64,000 bases of DNA from Trachythela sp. YZ-2020 (Eukaryota > Cnidaria > Anthozoa > Malacalcyonacea > Clavulariidae): contig JADLSH010000062.1 in NCBI GenBank assembly GCA_016169945.1, forward strand, positions 186,001 to 250,000, read 5' to 3'. Position 1 is the stretch's first letter, and each line of letters opens with the position of its first letter. Positions 41,775 to 51,634 of the stretch are shown here, piece after piece. The position numbers were made by a program, and so were the translations under genes. The notes beneath the pieces are model-generated. The model had not been told where the DNA came from. It searched no databases and saw only the letters and a program-made list of their open reading frames with translations.

Positions 41775-42015
41775 TATACTAAGCTCGGAGTTTTATTGTA
41801 GGCTCCGCTCGAAGATATATACTAAGCTTGGCTCGGGCCTATCCTTACATCTTAGAGCTTGGCTCGGGCCTATCCTTACATCTTAGAGCTCGGCTCGGGC
41901 CTATCCTTACATCTTAGAGCTCGGCTCTGAGCTATTCTTGCATCTTAGGGTTCGGCTGGAAGCTAAGCTCGCTCGATATATGGAGGTTGGCTCGCTCGAC
42001 ATGAAGCTAACCTCG
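41775..42015. repeat. 31-bp repeats with GAGCTCGGCTCGGGCC
   Basis: At least four copies of CTTAGAGC(T/C)(C/T)GGCTCGGGCC followed by TATCCTTACAT, then degenerate GCTCGCTCGA units. A degraded left counterpart (GAGCCCGAGCCAAGC) is at about 40430. Confidence 0.8.
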
Positions 42016-42024
42016 CTCAATATT

Positions 42025-42330
42025 CAATTATTCAATTTTAGGATTCAATGATTCACCCTTAGGATTCAATTATTTACTCTTAGGATTCAATTATTCACTC
42101 TTAGGATTCCATGATTCAATCTTAGGATTCAATGATTCAATCTTAGGATTCAATGGTTGAATCTTAATATTCAATGATTCACTCTTAGGATTCAATGATT
42201 CAATCTTAGGATTCAATGATACACTCTTAGGATTCAATGATTCACTCTTAGGATTCAATTATTCACTCTTAGGATTCAATCTTCGAGCTTGCATGGCTGA
42301 TAGTCATATTCACTCTTAGGATTCAATCTT
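42025..42330. repeat. TTAGGATTCAATGATTCACTC array (20-21-bp unit)
   Basis: Twelve or more copies with T/A variation at the ATGATTC/ATTATTC position, right arm of element 3. Confidence 0.9.
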
Positions 42331-42387
42331 CGAGCTTGCATGGCTGATAGTCATAGTCATATTCATATTCATAGTCATAGAAATTGG

Positions 42388-42790
42388 GTTAGTTAACAAG
42401 TATATCCGTGATATGCTTGCGCGGTATGGGTTACAGAAATGTATAGTTAAGCTACGAGGTTGACTCGGACAATATATACTCCCAAGCGAGTGATGAAGTT
42501 TAAGAATAATACGCTCTTAGAAGCAGACCCAGAGCAGACTTTATTTACTTGTTAAAAATAGATTTAATTGGGTACACTTTTCAGATTGGAGGCCTGAAGA
42601 TTTAGCAATGATGACGCCAGAGCAACGAGAAGGTTACAAACAAAGATTAACTTCACGAGAGACCAAAATATATTCCTATGAAAGCTGAAGATATTGCAAG
42701 ATTATTACCCGAAGACAGACAAAAATATGCGAAACTTTTAAATATACAAAAGACGCCTAAACGATATGCTCTTAGGAGCAGATGTTACTA
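42388..42790 (+). pseudogene. Element 3 right-arm outward-reading coding remnant
   Basis: LVNKYIRDMLARYG (42388 onward) matches the left-arm frame. After frameshifts, DWRPEDLAMMTPEQREGYKQ and MKAEDIARLLPEDRQKYAKL appear, then NIQKTPKRYALRSRC and a stop near 42788. The right arm retains a middle segment that the left arm has lost. Two different breaks in the two arms show independent decay. Confidence 0.45.
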
Positions 42791-42994
42791 ACGTTGTAAA
42801 AGAAATTTTAATCAATAAATGTGTTTTAAAATTAATTCTGTATGTGCTGTATGTACATTGTACAATATTTTTCCGTCCTATAATTATATATTCTCAATTT
42901 ATTCAATTTATTCAATTACCCATAATCATCTAACAAGCGCTAAATGTTTATATACAATGTTTGTATATATATGCTTGTAAATCTCGCTTGAAAA

Positions 42995-43175
42995 TCATTG
43001 CTTTTCCCACTCTGCTACATCTAAAACGCTTGAAACTTTGTAAGGTTTAAATCTCTTGATGTTCACGAGCCATTGTATATCTTTTCTACAAGCGAAATCC
43101 AAAGCAATCTTAGGCAGAAAGATATTGTTGTGAACGGACGGTGTTTGGAACACACCGCTTGGTAAAATATATAGA
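42995..43175 (-). pseudogene. Element 3 right-arm copy of the gene A remnant and promoter
   Basis: The promoter complement GTAAAATATATA is at 43162-43173. A deleted version of the 41-codon frame follows at about 43000-43125, interrupted. Confidence 0.5.
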
Positions 43176-43749
43176 GACGCTTAGCCATTGTGACGAAAAG
43201 TAAGCATAAAAGGATTATCTCGCCCAAACACATCCCGGTTGCTTGGGTGACCGCGCTTAATATTATTCCAATTTATCAAAAAGAATTCTTTGACTTAATC
43301 CCTTAATGAGTTAAGCTATTGTGTCTATAGTTTACATTAGCAACAAATACATCAAAAAATTTATGTTTCTAACGCTCTAATGCTTACCTTGTAAATCTCG
43401 CTTGCCTGTAGAGTTCACTAAATAAACGCTTGAAACTTTAACGTTTAAATCCTTGTAAGAAGAATATTTGTAATATAAATATTCAATATAATGGACTTTA
43501 TTATAAAGTATGTTTATGGAATTATCAGGTTTTTTGTGACGTCATACTAATTGAGAGATGTCAAAGGAGTAGCACCGAGTTGTTTATGTTAATTACATAA
43601 TGCGCCCCCCTGTATGCTAATGATCATAGCCCCCTATATTATGTTAATGATGTTGCTCACCCTCATATGCTAATGTGTTGCTCACCCTCATATGCTAATG
43701 TGTTGCGGCCCCTCAAAAAAGGGGGTTGATCGGTACCTATATTACTACT

Positions 43750-43942
43750 CACGTGCCATGATAGCTTTAAAATATTAGTAAATGGACATTCTATTATGCG
43801 AATTATGCGAAAAATTAAATATGATGTACAACGATGTCAAAAAAATCATTCATTTGACTATTTTTAGTAGTGCAAAGATAATTTTTAATATAGTCGATTT
43901 TACTGCTGCCATCTTATTTTCTTAAATCTCGCGTATGCGCAG
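43750..43942. mobile_element. Right half of the outer foldback MITE
   Basis: Starts CACGTGCCATGATAG and ends AAATCTCGCGTATGCGCAG, the inverse of 38135-38341. Confidence 0.8.
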
Positions 43943-44470
43943 ACAAATTGCACATATGTTGCTGGGGATTGAATAGTTGACACAACCTTCCCATTTGTAT
44001 TCTGGATTCTATTTTGGTATGACGATAATTGTCTTTATATTTTGATAGTCTGTTTAGCATTTTAAATGTCAGGTGTTTTGACCTCCAGACACGCGTGTGT
44101 GGAGGTCCAATTTGGCTTCAAGTAATCATAGGTGATTTCTATAGAGGTAGCGTTCCAGTTCTATTCAGTTCAATGATCCTGTATTACATTTGCATTGAGT
44201 ACTATTCTATTTGCAATTCAAAATTCTCATGCATGTGTATTACTTTAAAGTAAAACGTATATAGCCTAAATGAAAATGAGTAATTTGCCAGGCTGGTAAT
44301 AAATATGATATATTTGGTAACTGAAGGTAAACATATCATTGTCACTAATTAGTTGAGACATATTCTTCCGCATGTCTGCAATAATAACATGACTCAGTTC
44401 AATATCAAAATTAATTCAAAAATCGAGCCAATGATTATGCATGTAAGTTATTCCGGTCTTTTTCACCCAA
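43943..44470. repeat. Segmental duplication, right flank (paralogue of 46330-46840)
   Basis: TTTTGATAGTCTGTTTAGCA...AAATGTCAGGT, CATTTGCATTGAGTA and ATATGATATATTTGGTAACT have counterparts in the same order at 46390-46830. Confidence 0.75.
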
Positions 44471-46094
44471 TCAAACAGGAATACGAATTTTTGCGTAAAT
44501 GCAACGTCATGGGATACAATTAGGCTTGCAAACTGTAGTTTTCGATTTTCAAAATTTTTTAGTCGTGATCAGGAGACAAAACCAAAGGCAATCTCATATC
44601 ATTAGAACAATACGCACGTTTATGTTCAATCTCTGGATCATATTTGAACTAGATGTTGCCGTATATAGTAGCTTACATAACTTACTTGCTGCGGCACTGA
44701 AGCAAGGTCAAGCTTGTAGGCTAAATATAATTTGAAGAAAGCTGAACTTCCATTCCAATATCAGTCAAGAACCAGCATTATAACTCCATATACTATAATA
44801 TATTCTAAAAAGTCAATCGCCAAAATCTGCAGTTCAGTTTCCATTGTGTTACTCTTAATGTTTAAGCAGTTTTGCTTTTAGCCTTCGATCTCATGCAGTG
44901 TTGCCCTTTAACTATATATTTTACAAAAAAAAATTCTGACTTCACAATGAGACATTTGGTCGCGAATGCGGAAAACACTATGCTAAAGATATATGACAGG
45001 CAGAAATTTAATACATCTCCTGATAAGCTTACCCCGAATTCTCCTATAAACTTACCAGCAAGCAAAATTTTCCAATTTTTCTAAATTCGATTTTAATCCA
45101 ATCTGATAGTTTCTGGTTCCGATAAGGTTACATATTTTACTTTGCTTCCATACATGAAGGATTAAATTAAGTTTAATTATGCTATTATACTATTACGTGC
45201 AAAACCGTCTATACATCTAGTACTCTGGCAATGCCAACAGCCAATTGTGAATAAAACTGCTCGCCTAAGTACGTTTCTTCCATATAACACTTCCTTTACA
45301 TTAACAACTTTTAACTATATCATTACTTTTCTTCGTATTATGCTGTAAAAAAGCGGGTAATCCAACTGCGGGTAATGGCGTGCTTTCGCGCGCATAATAT
45401 TTAGTTTATAGATTTAGTACCTTGTTCACTCAAATATAGATCAAGCTTTTAGCTGCATGCCAAATGACACCACCATTTTTCTATCTCTGCGATCAATAAT
45501 GGCCCAAAACGATCCGATGAAAAAAGAGTGGTCGAAATCACATTTTTCACCTTTGGAAATAAACGTCCTTCGAATTTTCGATCATTTGCCCAAATGATAT
45601 TTGCCTATTTGTGAAACGTTCAGCATTATTTGCCAGTCCAGTCTGCAATTTTCCTGTTTCGTTAAATATTCTAACCATATTTAACGATTTTAACCTTAAA
45701 ATCGCGATTTTAACCTTTAAATTTATCAAGATCAGACTTGACCATAAATGGCCAATAGGGAATATGAATCCGAAATTACAATAATTTCAATAGGCAGAGA
45801 ATAGCTTTGCGCTCAACTCGCAAAGGCGGAAAAAGGCGTTTTCGAACGGCAATATTTAATCGTACGTTACTATCGTATCTAGCCATTTTTTATCGCAAAG
45901 ATACAAAAAAGTATCATTTGACAGCTAAAATATTGTTCTTTATTGATATGAAAAAAGCAAATATACAACCTAAATAATAAACACATGACAAGATGCTAAA
46001 GTTGAATTACCTTCTTCTTGATACACCCTGTACAAAATGCTGCTAAATATGATGTAAAAATATTTATAAACAACGCACCGTGTACGATGGTAGA
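44471..46094. other. Non-coding, nothing recognised
   Basis: Short frames at 44499-44735 and 44872-45084 have no motif. The rest is AT-rich and featureless to me. Confidence 0.4.
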
Positions 46095-46840
46095 ATTTGC
46101 AATGAAACAGCGATTAAAACACCGTATGAAAGATATGCCCAGTGCATTCTCGGTACTTAATTCTTCTCGAACGAAGATCGACCAGTCATTCAGTGCATGT
46201 AATGTTGTGAAATAAAATAGAACAACTGCTGTTGCAGTTTATTATATATCATGCCATAATACGGATTAGATTATTTTGAATTGACTAAAATGTAGGTCTT
46301 CCGTTTCAGCAAGATACTGGCGACTCATCCACTTAGTTGACATATTAATCTTCGCATTTGTAATTCTAGGTCCCATTTTGATACGACAATCACTGTCTCT
46401 TTATTTTGATAGTCTGTTTAACATTTCAAATGTCAGGTTTGTTGTTAAAGATATGAAAGTTCTAGTCTGCTCACAGCCTCATATTTTGAGACCTAAAACT
46501 TGCACGACGTAGCGCTTCCCTTTGCATTGAATATCCCTTTTGAATAAATTAACAATAATTGTCCATATCTTTATTTTTGTTTACAAACATCATGCAAGCG
46601 CTTAGTTTGGCGTAATGTAGTGAATATATAACTGGGTCTCATTACCTACATTTAAGTGCTGATTCTATTTGCAATTCAAAATTCTCATGTATCCTACTGT
46701 AAAGTGAATTTACGACCCAATTGAAGCTGGTAAGAAATATGACATATCTGGCACGGTTTACATATCATTGATGTTTGAGACATCTTCTTCCTTATGTCTG
46801 CAGTAATAACATGAGACAATAAAAGAGCTAGTAGCGAAGC
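46095..46840. repeat. Paralogous segment lacking element 3 (empty site)
   Basis: It matches 37985-38134 on its left and 43943-44470 on its right without the 5.8 kb between them. It gives an independent outline of the compound insertion. Confidence 0.75.
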
Positions 46841-47094
46841 TAGTCATGGCAACTGCATGGTAATGCTATGTCAATAGATGTGCACTTAGTATAGGCTGAA
46901 GACAATACATATTTTAAGGTTTGAATAATTATAAAATTGAAAATTTGCATACTGGCAGCATAGCATGACCAGTTGTTATGTCTAGCTTCTCAACTGGGAG
47001 CAGGACTATACCTATTTTTGTGCGAGTGCAACCACAATTTTTTATTTTCGAAATTTCGGGCTGCGAATAACCTAAAGAAGTTACACATAGAGTA

Positions 47095-47232
47095 TATTAC
47101 ACGGCGGCGCGATGATATGAATTCTATCTTCGAGTGGTGAAAACAATATTTTACGAATGAGCGCAGCGAATGAGTAAAATATTGTTTTCAACAGGAGAAT
47201 ATATAATTCATATCTTCAAGCAACCGTATTAT
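47095..47232. mobile_element. Palindromic MITE around GTAAAATATTGTTTTC
   Basis: GAAAACAATATTTTAC and GTAAAATATTGTTTTC flank a short GAATGAGCGCAGCGAATGA spacer. GATATGAATT...ATTCATATC extends the stem outward. About 135 bp. The target duplication is not determined. Confidence 0.7.
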
Positions 47233-48212
47233 GTTCTTTTTATTATATATAGTCATCGTGAAATTGACAACTTCAAAACACAAAGCCATTGACGAGAAAT
47301 CGATATCCTCACTATAGTGAAGATATGGAAAATATATCACGGAATATTTATGATATAATTTTAAGTCCCCCCGCCCCCTCCCTCCTCAAACAACCTTTTT
47401 AAACTCGTTTTTGTTATGAAAATAGCTTTTTGACCATTTTACAGTGGTGAACCTGAGGCCAATTGCTTAGTAATAGTTTTGGATTTTGTAGGGACGTCAG
47501 ATGATATGTTTCATCACAAAACTGGGTATTTTTATGGTCCAAAATGCCATTTCCTTCGTTTTCAGAATGAAATTCTTGCAAATAGAACGATTGTGTCATT
47601 AGCGGAAAATTTTCGATTAGAAGAACATTTGCTTTAGACGAAAGATCAGAATTTTTTGAAATCACATTTTTATAAATTTTAAGTTTATTTAAAATTTTGT
47701 ACGATAAATTTATCATATACTTAACAATTTGTCGGGCAAAAAAACATTCGGGTCAGGTAAAGGGATTATTCTAAGCTGGATTTGCCACCACTTCTTGGAG
47801 TTGTAAAAATGAAAATTACTGGACTTGTTCAACCTCTGGGAGTTGTTAGTTTAACTTGTATTTCCAGTCTAAACAAAAGATCAAAATTATCACGTAGTTA
47901 CACTTTAAAGATTTCAAACCTTTCCAGGGGCAGCTTACCTCCAGAACCCCTTATAATTAAACTGAACTATGTTCAGTAGTGCATGCCATATTGAACCTGG
48001 CAATGGAAGTAGTCACCTCTTCAAACCTCATAAGAACACGAGTGGGATACGGTAACTATAGGATGCTGTTTTAATGATGAGCATGCCCCATGGAAACAAC
48101 GCTAAAAATTTATGCTTAAATTCCATTCAATATAGATGTCATAATGTTTGAAATTTCTTAATTGCTGGAGTTGCAAAATTTTCATGGCAAAATTAACGAA
48201 CCAATTTTAGCA
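47233..48212. other. Non-coding, nothing recognised
   Basis: Frames at 47414-47716 and 47782-47979 carry no motif I know. Confidence 0.4.
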
Positions 48213-48458
48213 TTAATATACATGAATTTTTTCATTTATTACATGAAAATATACCATACAGGGCAAGTATGCTTTGATGTTGGTGTTTGTGGGTTTAGGC
48301 ACGTCTGTGCTTAATTTTGCGGTTTTGGTGGTTGTAGGCACGTCTGTGCTTAATTCCGGGGGGTTGGGGGGTTTAGGCATGTCTGTGCTTAATTCTGCGG
48401 TGTTGGTGGGTTCGGGAACGACTGTGCTCAATTCTGCGGTGTTCGTGGATTTAAGCAC
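48213..48458 (-). CDS. Possible exon encoding 13-residue Thr/Pro repeats
   Basis: On the minus strand the minisatellite reads as repeats of TNTAELSTDVPKP type (13 residues, 39 bp), followed by a hydrophobic segment (AYLPCMVYFHVI) to a stop. Ser/Thr/Pro-rich repeats of this kind occur in mucin-like extracellular proteins. With no splice partner or homologous domain, it may equally be a non-coding minisatellite that happens to stay open. Confidence 0.3.
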   Translation of the reverse strand: MLKSTNTAELSTVVPEPTNTAELSTDMPKPPNPPELSTDVPTTTKTAKLSTDVPKPTNTNIKAYLPCMVYFHVINEKIHVY

Positions 48459-48520
48459 GACTGTGCTCAGTTCTGTGGTGTTGGTGGTTTAAGCACGACT
48501 GTGCTTAATTCTAGGGTGTT
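48283..48520. repeat. 39-bp minisatellite, six copies
   Basis: The unit is GTGTTGGTGG.TT...GGCACG(T/A)CTGTGCTTAATTCTGCG, period 39. Substitutions are spread over the copies and several are synonymous or conservative in the minus frame. Confidence 0.85.
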
Positions 48521-49922
48521 GGTGCAGTGAAACAGGTATACTACTATTACTGGACAACCGCAAGACATGCACGACTTTGGTACTGTTTTCTATTGTCTGT
48601 AATACAATGAAAAGCGTAGACGATTATTGATACTCAGGATTGTCTCTGTATTTCATAAAATATCATTGTTAACTTTTATGCAATTAACGATCCTATGGAT
48701 TCAAAACGGAAAGCCGCCATGTGGAAATGGATGAGAAGGGCATTGGTAAAAAAATTATTACTGGCTATTTTGTCTCCTTCATATACTCTCATTCGTGGGT
48801 GGACAAAAGCGGATGTCCCAGAGAATTTTTTAATCAGCAGAAAGAAAATAGAATTTTTAAGATCGGAAGAAAATATTCAAATGGAAATCGCCTAATGAAC
48901 TAGACAGTATAATATGCAGATAGAAAGTACGCCCTTAGGCTTGGCCCCTTGTTTAAGTGGCTCAACAGTGTACCTATTGATTACCTAATTTTATTAAATA
49001 TTAACCCTATTCATTCCAACTTGCAGGCGCTAAAGAGTTAACTATAGGCACACAACTTCAGCAGTATTGAACTGTCATACACTGACAGAAAATGTTTTCT
49101 GAAGAGAGACAGAGTGAATTTGTTTTCCACCCCTGCCATTCATTCATCTGGGACGTTCAGCGAAAGTTTCTGTATGAAAGTCAATTATGTTATTCACCTT
49201 CTGAGTAAGCCAGCTATACAGCAGGTCAAGGGCAGTGATTTACTTCAGTTGGGTAACTTCCCAGTGCGTGATAAACTCATGCATGTACGTTGAGATTGGT
49301 TGGTTCTCTCCTGCACACTGTGCTTCGAGGGTTTTTCTCCGGGTACTCCGGTTTCTCTCTCTCACCAAAAACTAACCCTATTACTAGTATTAGGCCACTT
49401 AAGTAAATAGAGCTGGTGATCGTCCTTTACTTTTGCCAAAACAGGCAAAAGTCCGGCGGGTGGGCGAATTTTTATTTATTTTTATATAAAGATTTAATAA
49501 TTAATCTTGAACATTTGACTTTAATTATGCACAACTAGTCAAATACACACATGGCATGCAAAGTACTTTATCTTCTATATCAGTAAAAGCAATCGGAAAA
49601 ACTGTATAAACTTGCCGCAGGTTTACGCCAACATAAGAAAATCTACAATCGATGCAACATGCAGACAACTAACAACAACTTAAAACTCCATCAAGGGACC
49701 TAGCCTTTTATATTTGACACAGACAGATTTCCAAGTTCGCCGATCGTCGCAATTATAAATATTGGATAGCGCGTTTTTGTAATATATCTTTAGTCCAGAT
49801 TTGAAAGCATGCAAAGCGATATCTCTATGACGGAGGTCACTATTTGAAAGTTTCACGTTTTACATGCTCTAATAAAATATGAAGACTGGTATGTTACAGT
49901 TTTAGCAAAGGGTATTACAAAT
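48521..49922. other. Non-coding; SINE/LINE-tail-like motif near 49310-49370
   Basis: GAGGGTTTTTCTCCGGGTAC and TCCGGTTTCTCTC form a string I associate with interspersed repeats in many invertebrates. It probably marks an old SINE or LINE 3' end. The segment 49490-49922 may be the 3' tail of the minus-strand LINE that follows. Confidence 0.4.
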
Positions 49923-50962
49923 CTATTTTACGTTTTCGTTTGTTTCACTTCTGGTTATTCCTGATTCAGCTATTGTTGATAGAGCACTCTCATGAATATA
50001 AGTATGGTTGTTAATTATCTTATAGAGTAAGACCAAGTCCAAATATTCATGCCAATAAGTTATCGGTACTAAATCAAGTTGATGTAATCTAGTTATGTAC
50101 GAGACATTGTTGATAAACCCAAGATTTAAGATGCATATGTATTTGGTTGCTCTTCTCTGCACGTTCTTGATGTCCTCGATTAACTTAATGGACTGTGGAC
50201 ACCATGCTTGGGATGCATAAACAAAATTGCTGCGTACAAGTTGTCCATATAAAAGCCTCCTCGCGTTGATAACAGTCATCTCCGCGGTAGATCGTCTAAT
50301 TAACCCGAGCATTTGGTTGGCTTTCAACCGCAATTGATTCACTTGATCTTTCCATAATAGCTTACAGTAGGACTAATGATAATACCCAGATGAACCACTG
50401 CATCGGAAAACAACAGCTGGTCATTGCCAAGATTATACGGAGAAATTAAAGGCGATTTCCTTCTGGTTATTGACAGCACTTTACACTTGGATTGGTTAAA
50501 GCGTAACCGGTTTTCTTTCGACCAACAATGAAGACCTTGATTATGCTCTTGCTAGACCAATCCATCACAAGGATTCTGCAAACATCTTTAAAGTTTGGTA
50601 TGGTCAGCAAACAAACCGACCCCAGTAGAAGTGTATATGTTGTTAGGTAAGTCGTTGATGTACACTGAGAAGAGAAAGGGACCCAGAAACGAACCCTGTG
50701 GGACTCCAGATGTGATTAGCAAAGACGCAGGTGTAGCGCCGTGTACAGTTACCCGTCGAAAGCGTCTTGATAAGTAATTTTCAAACCATAGCAAGAGAGA
50801 ACCGGAGAAGCCGAAATCTTGAAGTTTTTGTAAAAGTTTGGAGTGGTCAACGGTATCGAAGGCCTTAGAAATATCCATGAAAACAACATAATTTTTTAAT
50901 CCCTTATCCAAGTTTTTCCCAATAGTGTTTAAAATTGATAATAACTGAGCTGTGCCGTGCAG
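49923..50962 (-). pseudogene. Truncated non-LTR retrotransposon reverse transcriptase
   Basis: Read on the minus strand from 50962: VVFMDISKAFDTVDHSKLLQ, then TSGVPQGSFLGPFLFSVYIN and FADHTKL. The last is the catalytic box with H in place of the second aspartate (YADD expected). After a frame change the thumb and C-terminal region QLVRSNFVYASQAWCPQS... reads to 49923. The domains fit a Jockey/CR1-like LINE. The 5' half is missing; the RT begins exactly where the hAT MITE at 50963 is inserted. Loss of a catalytic Asp, a frameshift and truncation make it dead. Confidence 0.88.
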
Positions 50963-51324
50963 CAGGGCCTTTTTTAACTAATGTACTGGGGGGGGCGAAA
51001 GCTCCCCCCAGCCCCCATGTTGCCCCCCCAGTAAGCTATTTCCCCTCCCCAGTGAAGGTCCTTTTGTCCAAAGTATAAGCAAAAAAGGGAGTTTAGAGGA
51101 AAGTTATGGTAATCCACAACAAAACCTGGCTCCGTTTAGATGGGATATATCAAAAATTGTCTCTGAAAATGCAGGAAATCAAGCCACAGAGACTCAAGAA
51201 TAAATTTTGACGGGGAGGACCCCAGACCCCCTATCTCCTTCCCACACCTAACATACCATCTACTTGTTAGCGGTCCCGTTTCGATGCCAGATGCCCCTCT
51301 ACTAACGATTTCTTAAAGGCCATG
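50963..51324. mobile_element. hAT MITE, second CAGGGCCTTTTTTAA copy
   Basis: Starts CAGGGCCTTTTTTAACTAAT and ends TTCTTAAAGGCCATG, a mutated inverse. The interior carries the same G/C-runs as 18778-19151. Flanks CCGTGCAG and CTGCAGGG are only partly alike, so the 8-bp duplication is eroded. Confidence 0.75.
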
Positions 51325-51634
51325 CTGCAGGGTGCGGGAATTCGAGCTTCTGAGCTAGATTAGAAATCATTATTTCGTTTGAGATTGCTAAAAGGGTGCG
51401 AGTAATATTTATGAAAGTTTTAAAAGACGCTAAACACCACGCACCGAATGGGCACAAAACATTAGCAGAATATGTTTGTTAAAATTAAATACATTCGTGG
51501 CGGATAGAATACCCCATTAATTAAAACTGCAATTTAAACTGTCTAAAAGCTTTTTTGTTTTGCGTTAGAATGTATTTTCGTGAACCGGATTCTACAGCGA
51601 GTATTCTGTGTTGTAGACGCTAACACCGCTTCGG
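51325..51634. other. Non-coding, nothing recognised
   Basis: No feature supported before the satellite array starts. Confidence 0.4.

Larger units (their letters stand above)
38558..43749. mobile_element. Giant palindromic Polinton-like element 3
   Basis: The right end, inverted, reads AGTAGTAATATAGGTACCGA, identical to element 1 for 19 bp. The left end begins AGTAATATAGGTACCGATCA, three bases short. The right flank is CACGTG. The left CACGTG is displaced to 38336-38341 by a small MITE, so a CACGTG duplication is likely but not proven. The arms are more diverged than in elements 1 and 2. Outer parts (38570-39240 against 42900-43740) pair well, while inner parts have drifted. It contains the family promoter, coding remnants in both arms and a GACTATAGTCAT core. 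Length 5192 bp. Confidence 0.85.
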
